The notes under the pieces are model-generated. The model was not told the DNA's origin and did not search any database. It worked only from the letters and a program-made list of their open reading frames with translations. A stretch of 64,000 nt of DNA from Aphelocoma coerulescens (taxonomy: Eukaryota; Chordata; Aves; Passeriformes; Corvidae): positions 11,836,001 through 11,900,000 of the forward strand of contig NC_091017.1 in assembly GCF_041296385.1 (NCBI RefSeq), read 5' to 3'. Positions 9,600-20,926 of this stretch are shown here, piece by piece. Positions within the stretch are counted from its first letter, which is position 1, and every line of letters starts with the position of its first letter. The translations under genes and the position numbers were made by a program.

Positions 9600-10906
9600 A
9601 GTGGGGTACATGAAGGCATTGCCATACCTGATCATCCCTTGCCATGCAGAGCCCAGCCTTGCATTGCCTTACAGACACCTCTGTGTACCTCCCTTGCCCT
9701 TCCTATGTCTCCATTGCATGGCCTTGTTCACCAATCTCCCACCTTGACTTTCTTACCCCTTGTTTCCTGGTCTTGTCTTGCCTGCTTCTCCTATGACTCT
9801 CTTGGCCTTGCCTAAGTCTCTCTTGCCTTGCTTTGCAAAGCCAACACTTGCCTTGCCCTGCTACCCCTCTTTCCCTCGCCTAGTCTACCCACACCTACCC
9901 ACCTTTGACTGGCCTATCCATCCGATCATCACCTTTTCTGCACCACCCCTCCATGCTCTTGTCTTGCCTTGGCCTGCCTACCCTTCCCTTGCCTTGCACT
10001 GCCTTGCATAACCCTTGCCCTTCTTGACATTTGTGCCCCTTTCCAACATGGCCTTGCTTTCCTTTGCCTACCCCTCCCAATCCCTGCTTTGCCTACAGAT
10101 TCCTGGCCTTCTTTTGTCTACCACTCCTTTGCCTTTTGTGGGAACCAACAGCTGGTCTGAAGGCCTCACAGACATTTCCGTTGATACAATCATTTTGTAC
10201 CCGTGAGAATTGCAGAAGCAAGAAGATAAACAACAGAAAGAAGTTGTAACAGCTGCAAAAGGGACGATACTGGCTGATGTTTAGCAAAGAATGTGTGTAC
10301 ACTATAGACAACCAATAGTATTGTATTATAGCAAAATAATAGTCCATGCACATGTAGCTAAAAAAGTGCATAAGAGAAGATGCATAAATAATACAAGTGG
10401 TTTTTTGCCATTGCTCGGGGCAGAGAGTGTATGTGTGTCGTGACCGTCTCAACAGCAACAGCCTTGCACTGCCTTTCATAACCAGCCCCTGCCTACTGCC
10501 TCCTTCCCTGGCCTTCCATGTCTTGTCTTCCTCTCCTTTGATTTAACTTGCTTCTCCTATCTCTCCCTTGCTTGCCTTACTCCACTGACCTTTCTGTGTT
10601 CTTGCCTTGACTTGCCTAGCTGTTCCTTGCTTCACATTGCTTTGTGTAAGCATTCCCTGTTTTTATTTGCCTACCCCTTTCTTGCCTGGCCTTTCCTTGC
10701 CTAGCCTTTCTTGTCTTTGCCTGCCCTCTGCATCACTGGACTTACCTTCCTATGCCCTGCCTTCCCTACAACTTCTGGGCCTTCTCTTGCCTCGCACTCA
10801 TTGGCCCTACTTTGCTGCCTGCTCACTGCTCTTGCTTTGCTTTCCCTAACTTTCCCTTGACTTGACTAGAATTGCCTAAACTTGCTTTGACTGCATTGCC
10901 TTGCCT
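9600..10906 (+). repeat. TTGCC-rich pyrimidine tract, unit 1
   Basis: A degenerate simple-sequence tract built on TTGCC, CTTGCC and CCTTGCCTA words, strongly pyrimidine-rich on the plus strand and nearly free of CpG. The LTR-like insert at 10137-10460 splits it. Open plus-strand frames of 63-83 codons encode only Leu/Pro/Cys-rich simple sequence and are not genes. Confidence 0.9.
10137..10460 (+). mobile_element. Solo LTR-like insert in the TTGCC tract, unit 1
   Basis: A 324-bp non-TTGCC island starts TGTGGGAACC and ends CAACAGCAACA, giving TG...CA ends. The 6-bp flanks GCCTTT (10131-10136) and GCCTTG (10461-10466) match at five of six, as a target-site duplication would, though GCCTT words are common in this tract. 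A CCAAT box lies at 10312-10316, and a TATA-like CATAAATAAT at about 10383 precedes a GC-richer end, which suggests plus orientation with U3 before R/U5. No internal retroviral coding sequence is present. Family not identified. Confidence 0.55.
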
Positions 10907-10928
10907 GCATGGAAGAAAAGGCAAGGCA
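10897..10928. repeat. Hairpin at the pyrimidine/purine switch
   Basis: TGCCTTGCCT (10897-10906) and AGGCAAGGCA (10919-10928) form a perfect 10-bp stem around a 12-nt loop. Pairing can extend imperfectly because TTGCC words continue upstream and GGCAA words downstream. Equivalents are at 22224-22255, 33551-33582, 44879-44910 and 56222-56253. Confidence 0.85.
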
Positions 10929-11045
10929 GGGCAAAGCAAGGAAATCATAGGCAGGGCAGGGCAAGGGAGACATAGGCAAGAGAGACGTAGCCAAGGAAGG
11001 CAAAGCAAGGGTAGGCTAGGAAAAACCAGGCAATGGTACTGAAGG
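10911..11045 (-). repeat. GGCAA purine tract (inverted TTGCC), unit 1
   Basis: It is built of GGCAAGG, GGCAGGGCAA and AGCAAGG words, the reverse complement of the preceding tract. Strand composition flips abruptly at about 10911. Confidence 0.88.
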
Positions 11046-11099
11046 CAACGCAAGGCCAAGTGACTCATAATGCCTTTCCTTGGAATGCAAAGGTCTGAA

Positions 11100-12190
11100 T
11101 CCCAGTGTTGGTGGAGCAGATGATAAGGTCCCATGGGGAAGTAAACTCAACTGAGACATTTCTCTCCTGGCACCTCTTGTGTAGGAGCAATTCTTAGATA
11201 TATTCAATATTGGCGGTAGCACGCCAGTTCCTCAGAGAGGATGACAATGCTTTTCCATGGGAAGGAAAGCACCTAGCCCCAGTGTTTCAGGTGCACATAA
11301 GAAGCTGCCTAGTGGAGGTAAAGGGCAGCAGCAACTTTCTGTCCTGGCATATTTGGTGTAGAAGCACTGCCTTGATTTGTACAAGTATGGAGTTGCTACG
11401 CCCTATTTTCAAGGCAGTCTCCTGAAAAAGTCAATTTTGGCATGTCGTTTCCACTTCTGAAAGGTGGTCTTCTGAACTCTTGGCAGTAAGCCAAGACAAG
11501 CAGCTATGCTCATCCTTGGTGTGCAGCTGATTTAGACACCAGGGCAGGTAATGTCCAGTAACAGTGTTCTGGCACATTGGATGGGAGCAGTTCCTGGATG
11601 TTTTCTATTTTGGAGGAGGAGATCCCAGTTCTTCTGAGATGGGCTCATAGTTTCTCTCTTTGGCAAAGAAAGCAGTTTTGGATCTGCATGTAGGGTGTTC
11701 TCAGCGAATTAATGGCTTTTCCTCATGGGCAGTTCTGTGGGCTATAGCTGTTGAACTGTTAGAGAAGGAATGAAAAAGCCAAGCTGTTGAATAAATTTGC
11801 ATCCTGCTGACTTTAGCAGCCCCTGATAAAATTCTGTTTGCATCCTGACTCTGTGAGACTGAAGGATTATGATGGTACTTAAAGCTGAGGAGGAAAGTGC
11901 ACATAGAAGAGCATGTGAATTTAATGGCTCTTCCTAGTAGGCAGTTCTCTGGGCTAGAGCTGTTGAACTGTTAGAGAGGGAATGCAAGAGCCAAGCTTCT
12001 GAGCTCTTTTCCCTGCTACCTTTAAAGTATGAGCATTCCCTGGTGCTCTCCTATTTGGATAATAAGTTAGAGTGGGTTTCACATTCACTTTGAAGAATAG
12101 AAACAGCGCCATGTGAACCTGTGCCATCAGCTTTCCTTTCCAACTAAATGTTCCTACTTGCAATCTTGCAATTCTTACTTGCAATCATGC
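11100..12190 (+). repeat. Degenerate ~200-bp tandem array, unit 1
   Basis: A CCTGGCAC...GGAGCA..TCCTGGAT landmark recurs at about 11165, 11342, 11568, 11796 and 12009, spaced 177-228 bp. The clearest adjacent pair is 11732-11785 and 11947-12000, sharing GAGCTGTTGAACTGTTAGAGA-like sequence. AATAAA occurs at 11790-11795. It is an old satellite, far more diverged between monomers than between 11.3-kb units. Minus-strand open frames of 67-76 codons are chance. Confidence 0.65.
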
Positions 12191-12888
12191 AGAGCACCGT
12201 GCTTGAGGCTGGTGCATTGAAGAAAATTAAATTAGGGCTGTATCAGTACAAAGGAGAGATTGCCATTTGCAAAACCTCGTTTCGCTTAAGTTAGTAATAT
12301 TGTAAGTGTTAATTGAGTGGTCATTGGTTGCCTATCACCATCCTGATGCACTAATTTCATCAAGTGTAAATATTGGTCACAAAAGGTGCCCATTCAGCAA
12401 CCTGTTGCTGTCTCCACATGGAAGTGTCTTCCGGACGAAATCAAAAGACATTCGAAGAGCCAGGATCCGCAAAGGAACAAACTATTGCCACATGAATGGT
12501 GCTGGGCGCCATGAGGAGCAGTTAACTTTAACCTGCGCGCTGTCAGCACTCAGAAGAACAACCCCAGCATGGCAGGGGGGACTTGCAAAAGAAGGAAAGG
12601 CCCCTCACCTAGCTATAAACCACCCAAAGTGCAGAGCCAAGTTGAAAACACCACTGCTCTCAAATCAACCGTGTCAGGACAAAAAGATTTCACTGATCTC
12701 CCCCTTCCAGGTACAAACTCTTATGTGCACCACACTCAGAGGGCAATGTGAGCTCCCCAGCGCTGTCTTTCACTCTCGCAGAGTCCAGATACTAACTTGT
12801 GAACATCCTACACAAACATTAGCTCATGAAAGTGCCAGCTTGAGCAAGAACAGCAGACCCTCCCATTGCACCCCCTTGTCATCCAGAG
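12191..12888. other. Spacer across the unit 1/unit 2 boundary
   Basis: This is the only stretch of the unit in which I see neither module nor ~200-bp repeat similarity. A 220-codon open frame on the plus strand (12306-12968) spans it and resembles no protein I know. It is identical in units 1 to 5, which for an array this uniform says nothing about selection. Confidence 0.55.
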
Positions 12889-14753
12889 TGCGGCGGTTTG
12901 TTGAAAATCATGGACTCGGAAAGACCAATGCAGCAACTGCTTTTCTCTCTCCTACTGCCTTTCCCTGAGCGAGAGGTAGATGGATGATGTGGACTTAGTG
13001 GAACAGAAAGAGTATGACTGTACTTATAAGGGAGGAAAACCCCCCACAGCATACTGTGCTGTGTGCAGTACACGCTCTGAAAAGAGACAAAGCTGAATGC
13101 TGCCAGCGGGCTTCGGTTCTCAGACTGCTTGCATGGGCAGAGCTGCGGGCTCTTTTAAGGATGGAAACTGGCATCTGTGAGTGTAAAGAATGTGACTTTC
13201 CACACAGCTTAGAAGAAAGGTGCATAGCCCCAGTGAGAAGTGTGTACGTGAAAGACTGGCAGAAGAAGTCGCAGTCCAGCAAGGCTGGTATCTTTTTCTT
13301 TGTGCCAAATAGGCACCTTGGGAACATGAAAGTACTTGATGGTAGCCAAACTGACAGTGAAGGCACAGAACACCGTCGGGTGTGTGCAGTGTACAGACGC
13401 AATGTAAAAGCCCTGAGTACCATTTGACTGCAGTCATAGTGCAAGTTTGCAACTGTACCATGCAAGGCCAGTGAAAGCTTCCTGTGCGGCCACATTTTCG
13501 TATTGGAGCTCGCTAGCTGGAAGTGATTCGGTTTGTCTGCAGTATCCGCTCGACTGAATGTGATGTGTCACTGGAAAGAAAAGTACAGACCAGCAGTGCG
13601 TTTGATATGGTTCAGGGGCTGCAAAGGGAATGTACAGGCCACCTCTGGGATTTTGGTCTTTGTGCATTCCCATGGCAGCAGTTCCTGGATGTTTTTGTTC
13701 TACAGTTTAGGCTCAGTGAGAGAGAAAAAATGCGAGAGCACGCATAGCAGAGCCACAGGGAGAATTGCTGAGGTATGAGTTGCGTGCTGTTCAGATACTG
13801 CCGTACCAAAGGCCTACCTAAACACTGCTGCTGATCTAGCATGTCTTTCTGTAGCAAGACTTGTTGGTACTGCAAAACAGAAGATGCGTGAGGTCAAATG
13901 AATCTGGACAGAAAATTTCAGACGAGCAGCCTATGAGTGCATGATTGAAACAGTAAATTTAGGTGACAGAATAGATCGTGGCATCGATTTGCGTAGTGTT
14001 AATATTCTCTGAAGGGAATGCAAAAAGCCAAGATGTGTTTTCCATTCTAGCTGTTCCTGACAAAAACTGAGGAATAAAACTTTCGTTCTAGATGGAATGT
14101 AACATTCAGTTCCCAGGATTTTGCACTCCAAAGTTCAACAAAAGAGTTTCCACAAGAATCTTGAGAAGAAGCACAATCACTTCCACCTAGAGCTGGAAGA
14201 GGAAGAGGCAGCGGCACAAGCAAGTGCCCTTGAGCGTCCTCCTTCCGAATGCTAGAACGTCAATTCAGCAGGCAGGAGTGCAGCAGCCACCCTTCGTCTT
14301 GCAAGCCCATACGACGCGCACACCAGCCCGGTGCTCTGCGGCTTCGTCCTTCGCCTTTTCGAGCACGCCGTACCTTCATTCTCCCGGAGGCGAACAGCGG
14401 TCTGCTTCTCGCACGGAACGCTGTGTCGGCAGCCAAGCGCTCCAGTGCACTGCTTCTGCCCAAACACGCCTGGGCCCTGCACCTCTCCTTCCCAGCGCTA
14501 CGTAGCAGCACAATCTGTCCCTCTTGCGATCCCAAGCTAAGCGGAAAGCTTCTCGGCTACGTCTCCCGCAGAGAGCTGTGCCAGGACAATAAGCTTGCAA
14601 GCACTTTGCTCCTGACACTAGTGGCAACAGGGATTCGCACCACCTTCCAGGAGCAGTCCTCTTGCCTTTTACAAGGTGCAAAAGCGCCCCCTCTGTGGCG
14701 GTGCTGTCTGCCCGGTCTTTCTCGGCTCGAAGCACCACGAGGCACACAAGACT
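12889..14753 (+). repeat. 5' diverged module block, unit 2
   Basis: No change from unit 1 was noticed when read in parallel. Confidence 0.7.
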
Positions 14754-15739
14754 CTCTCGCAAGGACCGAAATTCCCGATAGGCGTCTCTGCGCTTTCTGC
14801 AATGCTGCACGCACAAGCCCGGTGCTCTGAGGCTTCGTTCTTCGCCTTTCGTTGTCTGGGCAGAAGAGAAGCCGAGCGAGGCCATTGTGCTTTGCCGCTT
14901 GTCAGTGTGCTGTGCACGGTTTTTCCGCAGCTCGAGCTAGCGGGAGACCCCTTCGGTTTCGCGGCGTCCACACTACCCATGGTAGCTCTCGCTCAGCGAA
15001 ACTTGAAGGGGAGAAGCACTTGCTGGATGAGTCTTTCAGTGTGCAGGACTTTGAAAACACAGCAGCGCAATCGGGGCCACGAGAACGACCGCTGAGAAGT
15101 CGCTCTCGCACAGAGAACCGTGCCAGGATGACGAGCTCGCCCAGCATTTGCCCCTGACACTTGGGGAACTCGTAGCTGCCAGTGCCTTCCAGGGGCAGTC
15201 TGCTTTCTGTCATAACCTGCATAGGGCCCGTCAGATGGTGGTGCTGTCTGCCTTCTCCTTCTCGGCCAGAGTGTACTCTGGTGCACACTGCAGTCTGGCA
15301 AGGAGCAAAGATCTTCGGTAGACATCTCGCACAGGAGAAAGTTGCCAAGAAAGAACCACGTTCTTCATCAGCCCTCCTCATGTCCCGATTGGGGTGCTGC
15401 CTTCAAAGCCTTGCACGTTGAAAGACTTCTCCAGCAAGTGCTTCTCCCCTTCAAGTTTCGCTGAGTGAGAGCTGCATGGGCAGCGTGGACTCAGCGAAAC
15501 CGAAAGGGTGTCGCTGTAGCTCGAGCTGAGCAAAGAAACCGTGCACGGTGCACCGTTGGTGGGTGCAGCATGCACGCGGAAAAGCAGCAAAGTTCACTGC
15601 CATCGCTGGCCTTCTCTTCAGTCCAGACCACTTAAGGCAAACAATTTAGCTGCAGAGCACTGGGCTTGCGTGTGCAGTGCACCAAATTGCCCAAGACCAG
15701 CAAGGGCTCGTTCACAAGCAGAGTCGGCTGAGAGCATTC
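14754..15739. repeat. Imperfect palindrome, unit 2
   Basis: It keeps the perfect 36-bp inverted match (14992-15027 against 15430-15465). Confidence 0.8.
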
Positions 15740-16571
15740 TTGCTTGCTCCAGAAAGGAAGCCGCAGCTATAGTGCTTCATCCCACAGCGTGGACATAGGC
15801 ACTTTCCTAGTTGTTCAGCCTTGCAGAGTCCCTGCAACTAGAGCTCAGCCAGGAGCAGGCGTCAAAGCAGAAGGCTTTCCTAAAGCACGCCTCTCCAACC
15901 AGCCTTCGGAAATCGCAAATGACACTGTGGCTCTGTGCCTTTCTTCTAAGACAGACGCCCACCTTGCTTTCACTCTCGCAGCTCCCTTGGCAGCCTCCAG
16001 CAGCTGCTTTCCTGGAGAACGGCCCGAGAAGTAGAAGCCAGGGCTGGGCTGCACCTTCGCCTTCCGCACGTAAGCGGCACCAGACTCACCGGTGCGCTCT
16101 GTTCTTCCCTCCTCCGCTGCATGCTACTACCATCGTGTTCTCGGAAAGACGGAGACTGAAGGGAAGCGCAAATGCTTCCACAGAGAGCTACAAGAGGAAT
16201 AGGCAGCAGCAGCACAGGAAAGTGCCGTGGAACTTCCTCCTTCCCAAGGCTATAACGTCAATTCAGCAGGCAGGAGAGTGGCAGCCACGCTCGTCTTGCA
16301 GCCCGTACAACGAGCACGCGAGCCCGGCGCTCCGCGGCTTCGTTCTTCGCCTTTTCGAGCACGCCGTACCTTCGTTCCCCCGGAGGCGGACGGTCTTCTG
16401 CTTCTCGCCCGGAACACTGTGCTCGGCAGTGCAGCGCTTTCTGCGGCAAGCTGCAAAGCGCCCGTCAGATGGCGATGCTGTCTGCCCGCTCCTCGGCTCG
16501 AGTGTACTCCGGCGCACGCTGCCGTCTCGCAAGGAGCAAAGAGCTTCGGTAGACATCTCGCACAGGAGAAA
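15341..16571 (+). repeat. 1.23-kb monomer, unit 2 copy 1 (type a)
   Basis: Length 1231 bp with the CTTCAAG variant. At the sites compared it is identical to the first monomer of unit 1. Confidence 0.93.
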
Positions 16572-17803
16572 GTTGCCAAGAAAGAACCACGTTCTTCATC
16601 AGCCCTCCTCATGTCCCGATTGGGGTGCTGCCTTCAAAGCCTTGCACATTGAAAGACTTCTCCAGCAAGTGCTTCTCCCCTGGCGCACTTCGCTGAGTGA
16701 GAGCTGCATGGGCAGCGTGGACTCAGCGAAACCGAAAGGGTGTCGCTGTAGCTCGAGCTGAGCAAAGAAACCGTGCACGGTGCACCGTTGGTGGGTGCAG
16801 CATGCACGCGGAAAAGCAGCAAAGTTCACTGCCATCGCTGGCCTTCTCTTCAGTCCAGACCACTTAAGGCAAACAATTTAGCTGCAGAGCACTGGGCTTG
16901 CGTGTGCAGTGCACCAAATTGCCCAAGACCAGCAAGGGCTCGTTCACAAGCAGAGTCGGCTGAGAGCATTCTTGCTTGCTCCAGAAAGGAAGCCGCAGCT
17001 ATAGTGCTTCATCCCACAGCGTGGACATAGGCACTTTCCTAGTTGTTCAGCCTTGCAGAGTCCCTGCAACTAGAGCTCAGCCAGGAGCAGGCGTCAAAGC
17101 AGAAGGCTTTCCTAAAGCACGCCTCTCCAACCAGCCTTCGGAAATCGCAAATGACACTGTGGCTCTGTGCCTTTCTTCTAAGACAGACGCCCACCTTGCT
17201 TTCACTCTCGCAGCTCCCTTGGCAGCCTCCAGCAGCTGCTTTCCTGGAGAACGGCCCGAGAAGTAGAAGCCAGGGCTGGGCTGCACCTTCGCCTTCCGCA
17301 CGTAAGCGGCACCAGACTCACCGGTGCGCTCTGTTCTTCCCTCCTCCGCTGCATGCTACTACCATCGTGTTCTCGGAAAGACGGAGACTGAAGGGAAGCG
17401 CAAATGCTTCCACAGAGAGCTACAAGAGGAATAGGCAGCAGCAGCACAGGAAAGTGCCGTGGAACTTCCTCCTTCCCAAGGCTATAACGTCAATTCAGCA
17501 GGCAGGAGAGTGGCAGCCACGCTCGTCTTGCAGCCCGTACAACGAGCACGCGAGCCCGGCGCTCCGCGGCTTCGTTCTTCGCCTTTTCGAGCACGCCGTA
17601 CCTTCGTTCCCCCGGAGGCGGACGGTCTTCTGCTTCTCGCCCGGAACACTGTGCTCGGCAGTGCAGCGCTTTCTGCGGCAAGCTGCAAAGCGCCCGTCAG
17701 ATGGCGATGCTGTCTGCCCGCTCCTCGGCTCGAGTGTACTCCGGCGCACGCTGCCGTCTCGCAAGGAGCAAAGAGCTTCGGTAGACATCTCGCACAGGAG
17801 AAA
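16572..17803 (+). repeat. 1.23-kb monomer, unit 2 copy 2 (type a bases, type c end)
   Basis: It has the type a bases GGAAAGT and TGCTCGG but is followed by the terminal stub. This is a mosaic expected from conversion between neighbouring monomers. Confidence 0.92.
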
Positions 17804-17992
17804 GGTGCCAGGACGACACCACATTCCTCCTCACCCCTTCTCGTGGCCCACATTGTGGTGCTGCCTTCAAAGCCGTGCGCATTGAAAGACTCTTCCAGCA
17901 AGTGCTTCTCCCCTGGCACACTTCGCTCAGCGACAGCTACGTGGGCAGCGTGGACTCAGCGAAACTGAAAGGGTGTCCTTGTAGCTCGAGCT

Positions 17993-18647
17993 TGTTGGAG
18001 AGGATGAAAGTTTGGTAAGAAAGTTTCACAGCTATGTAAGCTTGACAGAAAGATCTCTGAATGTAGAAACTTAGCATGAGGTAGAAATGGAAACGAGTTT
18101 TGATAGAGAGTAAAAGGTGTTTTGCTGAAACACTGATCACTGAATAACTGAGAAGGCAAAGGTTGGAGATTGAGTTGGAAGGAGATGTTTTTTATTAGGA
18201 CACCGGTATGTGAGTACAAACAAGCACATGTTTTTCACCAAGTAAATAAGTCTCAAGAAGGCCATAAGGAAATAGAAAACATGTTTTTACCAAAAAGAGA
18301 GCTATCGCAGGCAAACAAGAAATGTCGATGTAGCAAGAAGAAGAGAGGTCTGAGAATTTTCCACTGTAAGCTTAAATTGTAACATACTTACTCTTGTGAT
18401 TGGATAAGAATGACTATAATATGGTAATGGTAGTAGTCATGATAGGCTACAGGCAAATGTAAAGGTATTGTTGTATGGTGCTTATTGGTTGCTATGTATT
18501 GAGATACTCAGCAAAGAAAAATACATAATGCTTTCTAACTTGAACAGAAAGCGGCTCCAGGTATGCCTACCAGCTGTAGCTGACAGCTGTAGGGCTGGCT
18601 CTGGATACCCACTCCCTGAAATGCTGTAACTTCGCCTATGCAATACA
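17993..18647. mobile_element. Probable LTR-derived insert, unit 2
   Basis: Same position in the unit and no difference noticed, so it was present before unit amplification. Confidence 0.45.
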
Positions 18648-18699
18648 CAGCTTTCAAGAGAGCCGCCTGAAGTCCAGACACCCTTCGCGAGCCTTTCTC

Positions 18700-20724
18700 C
18701 TATAGAGCTGTGGAAAGAAATCGTGCACGCTACACCGAGGGTGCGTGCAGCATGCACGAGCAAAAGCGGCAAAGTTCAGTGCCCTCGCTGGGCTTCCCTT
18801 CCGTGCGGATAACGTGAGGCGAAAAATGAAGCCGCAGAGCACCGGGCTTGCAGGTGCAGTGCACCGAGTTGCAGAAGTCCAGCAGGCTCGTTCACAAGCC
18901 AAGCCGGCTGAGGGAGTCCTCGCGTCTCCAAAAGGGAACGCGGAGCCGTAGCACTTCATCCCACAGCGTGGACATAGGCACTTCCCTAGTCGTTCAGCCT
19001 TGCAGAGTCCCTGCAGCTAGAGCTCACCCAGGAGCAGGCGTCAAAGCAGAAGGCCCTCCTAAAGCACCCTTTCTCCAAGCAGCCTCCTGAAAGGGCGCAT
19101 CACAGTGCGGCTCTGCGCCTTTCTTCTAAGACAGACGCCCGCTATACTTTCGTGCTCGCAGCTCCCTTGGCAGCCTCCAGCAGCTACTCTCCTGGAGAAC
19201 GGCCGTAGACGTCAAAGCCAGTGCTGGGCTGCACCTCCGCCCTCCCCAGGTAAGCAACAGCGAACTCACCGGTGCACTCTGTACTTCCCTCCTCCGCTTG
19301 CATCCTACATGCATTCGTGTTCTCCGAAACTCAGAGACTGAAGGGAAGGGCAATTGCTTCCCCAGATAGCTGCAAGGGCACTAGGCAGCAGCAGCACAAA
19401 TTTCACATGACCTGATGCACTGTAGAGATATTACCCTGTTACCCCTCCTTTCTCCTCGTCCTCGACCAATTGTGGTGGGATGTCGAAAGGCTTGGCCAGC
19501 GAAAAGCTCATCCAGCAAGGGCGTCTCTCTTGACGCATTTCCCTGACCGAGAGCTACACAGATGGTCTGGACACTGTAAAACAGCAAGAAAATAATTCTA
19601 TGTCCAGCTGAGGAAAATCCGTGCACAGAAAAATGTAGATGCCTGCAGTAAACAATCTGAAGAGCGGCAAAGCTCCAAGCCATCGCTGCGCTTCAGTCCT
19701 GTCCGGACCACAGAAGGCGAAGAACGAAGCAGCTGGGCACCGGCTTCATGGACTCAGTGGCGCGACTTGCAAACGTCCAGCCAAGAGCTGCTTCAACAAG
19801 CAGATTCAGCCGAGAATGCTCTGCCTGCACTTTCCCTCGCAGCGCTAGGCAGCACCACGTTCTGTTTGCGTGGCAGCCTGATTCTTAACGGAAAGATTCT
19901 CAATGCCTGTGTCTGGCACAGAGAACGGTTTTAGGTCAGCAAGCTCACCCGGCGCTTACCCTCGACGCGTGCAAACCTGTATTTGCACCGCATTCCAGTG
20001 GCAGCCCTCTTTCCTTTCCAGCCGGCACAGCGCCGTCAGATCGCGGTGCTCTCTGCACCTGCCTTCTCGCTTCCAAGTGCCACCGCGCACATTACAGCCT
20101 TGCAGGGAGCGAAGAGGCGGAGAGGCGTCTCGCAAAGAAGAACGTGCCGGGACGAAAAGGTGCTCTTTCCTTTCTCCTCCTCCTTTGCCCGAATGGTGGT
20201 GCTGTGTTGAAAGGCTTGGCCAGCGAAAAGCTCATCCAGCAAGTGTTTCTCTCCTGACGCCTTTCGCTGAGCGAGAGAGCTACACGGACACTTTCGACTC
20301 GGGGAAACAGCAAGAGAATGACTGTACGTCGAGCTGAGGAAAAGCCGTGCACAGCAGCCTGTGGCTGCGTGCAGTGTTCACGCTGAAGAGCGGCAAAGCT
20401 CCAAGCCATCGCTGCGCTTCAGTCCTGTCCGGACCACAGAAGGCGAAGAACGAAGCAGCTGGGCACCGGCTTCATGGGCTCAGTGGAGCGACTTGCAAAT
20501 GTCCAGCCAAGAGCTGCTTCAACAAGCAGATTCAGCTGAGAATGCTCTGCCTGCTTCAACAAAGTAAGGCGCAGCCCTTGCACTGCAGCACACTGCCTGG
20601 CCAGAAACAGGTTCTTACACCTTCAGTGCTGCCGAGCCCACGCAGCTTGAGCACACCCAGAAGGACGCGTCCAGAAAGAAGGCGTTCTTCGAGTGCCTTG
20701 TCCTTCCTTGTTCTGTCTTTCATC
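18700..20724 (+). repeat. 3' diverged module block, unit 2
   Basis: It differs from unit 1 by G at 19844, where unit 1 has T at 8517. Confidence 0.75.
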
Positions 20725-20926
20725 TGCACCTGAAACAGTGGGTCTACGTGTTTTCCTTCCCAGGGAAAAGAACTTTCATTCTTGTCCAGGAGTCTATGGC
20801 TAAAATGGTGATTGCATGTCCCATATCCAATACAACCAAGGATTACTCCCGGAGGAAAGCTGCCAGGACAGATGGGTCTTGCTGGCTTTGACCACCCCTG
20901 GGCCACCTCTCATATTCTCCTGAAAC

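Larger units (their letters stand above)
1..12559 (+). repeat. Macrosatellite unit 1 (three 1.23-kb monomers)
   Basis: This is the longest unit, 1232 bp longer than unit 2 because it holds three tandem monomers instead of two. Private variants include T at 8517, where the other units have G, and G at 6311 in its third monomer, where the others have C. Confidence 0.95.

Noticed and set aside
9760..10249. Leu/Pro/Cys-rich frames as secreted or membrane proteins
   Set aside because: They are translations of degenerate TTGCC simple sequence.
6666..10460. A complete endogenous retrovirus between the two LTR-like inserts
   Set aside because: The inserts differ in sequence and length, and the DNA between them is module and TTGCC repeat without gag, pol or env similarity.
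9600..10906. Telomeric or interstitial telomere repeat
   Set aside because: The word is TTGCC-like, not TTAGGG.
12306..12968. 220-codon open frame as a gene, repeated in each unit
   Set aside because: No recognisable domain, it crosses unrelated segment types, and it is conserved only because the whole unit is.
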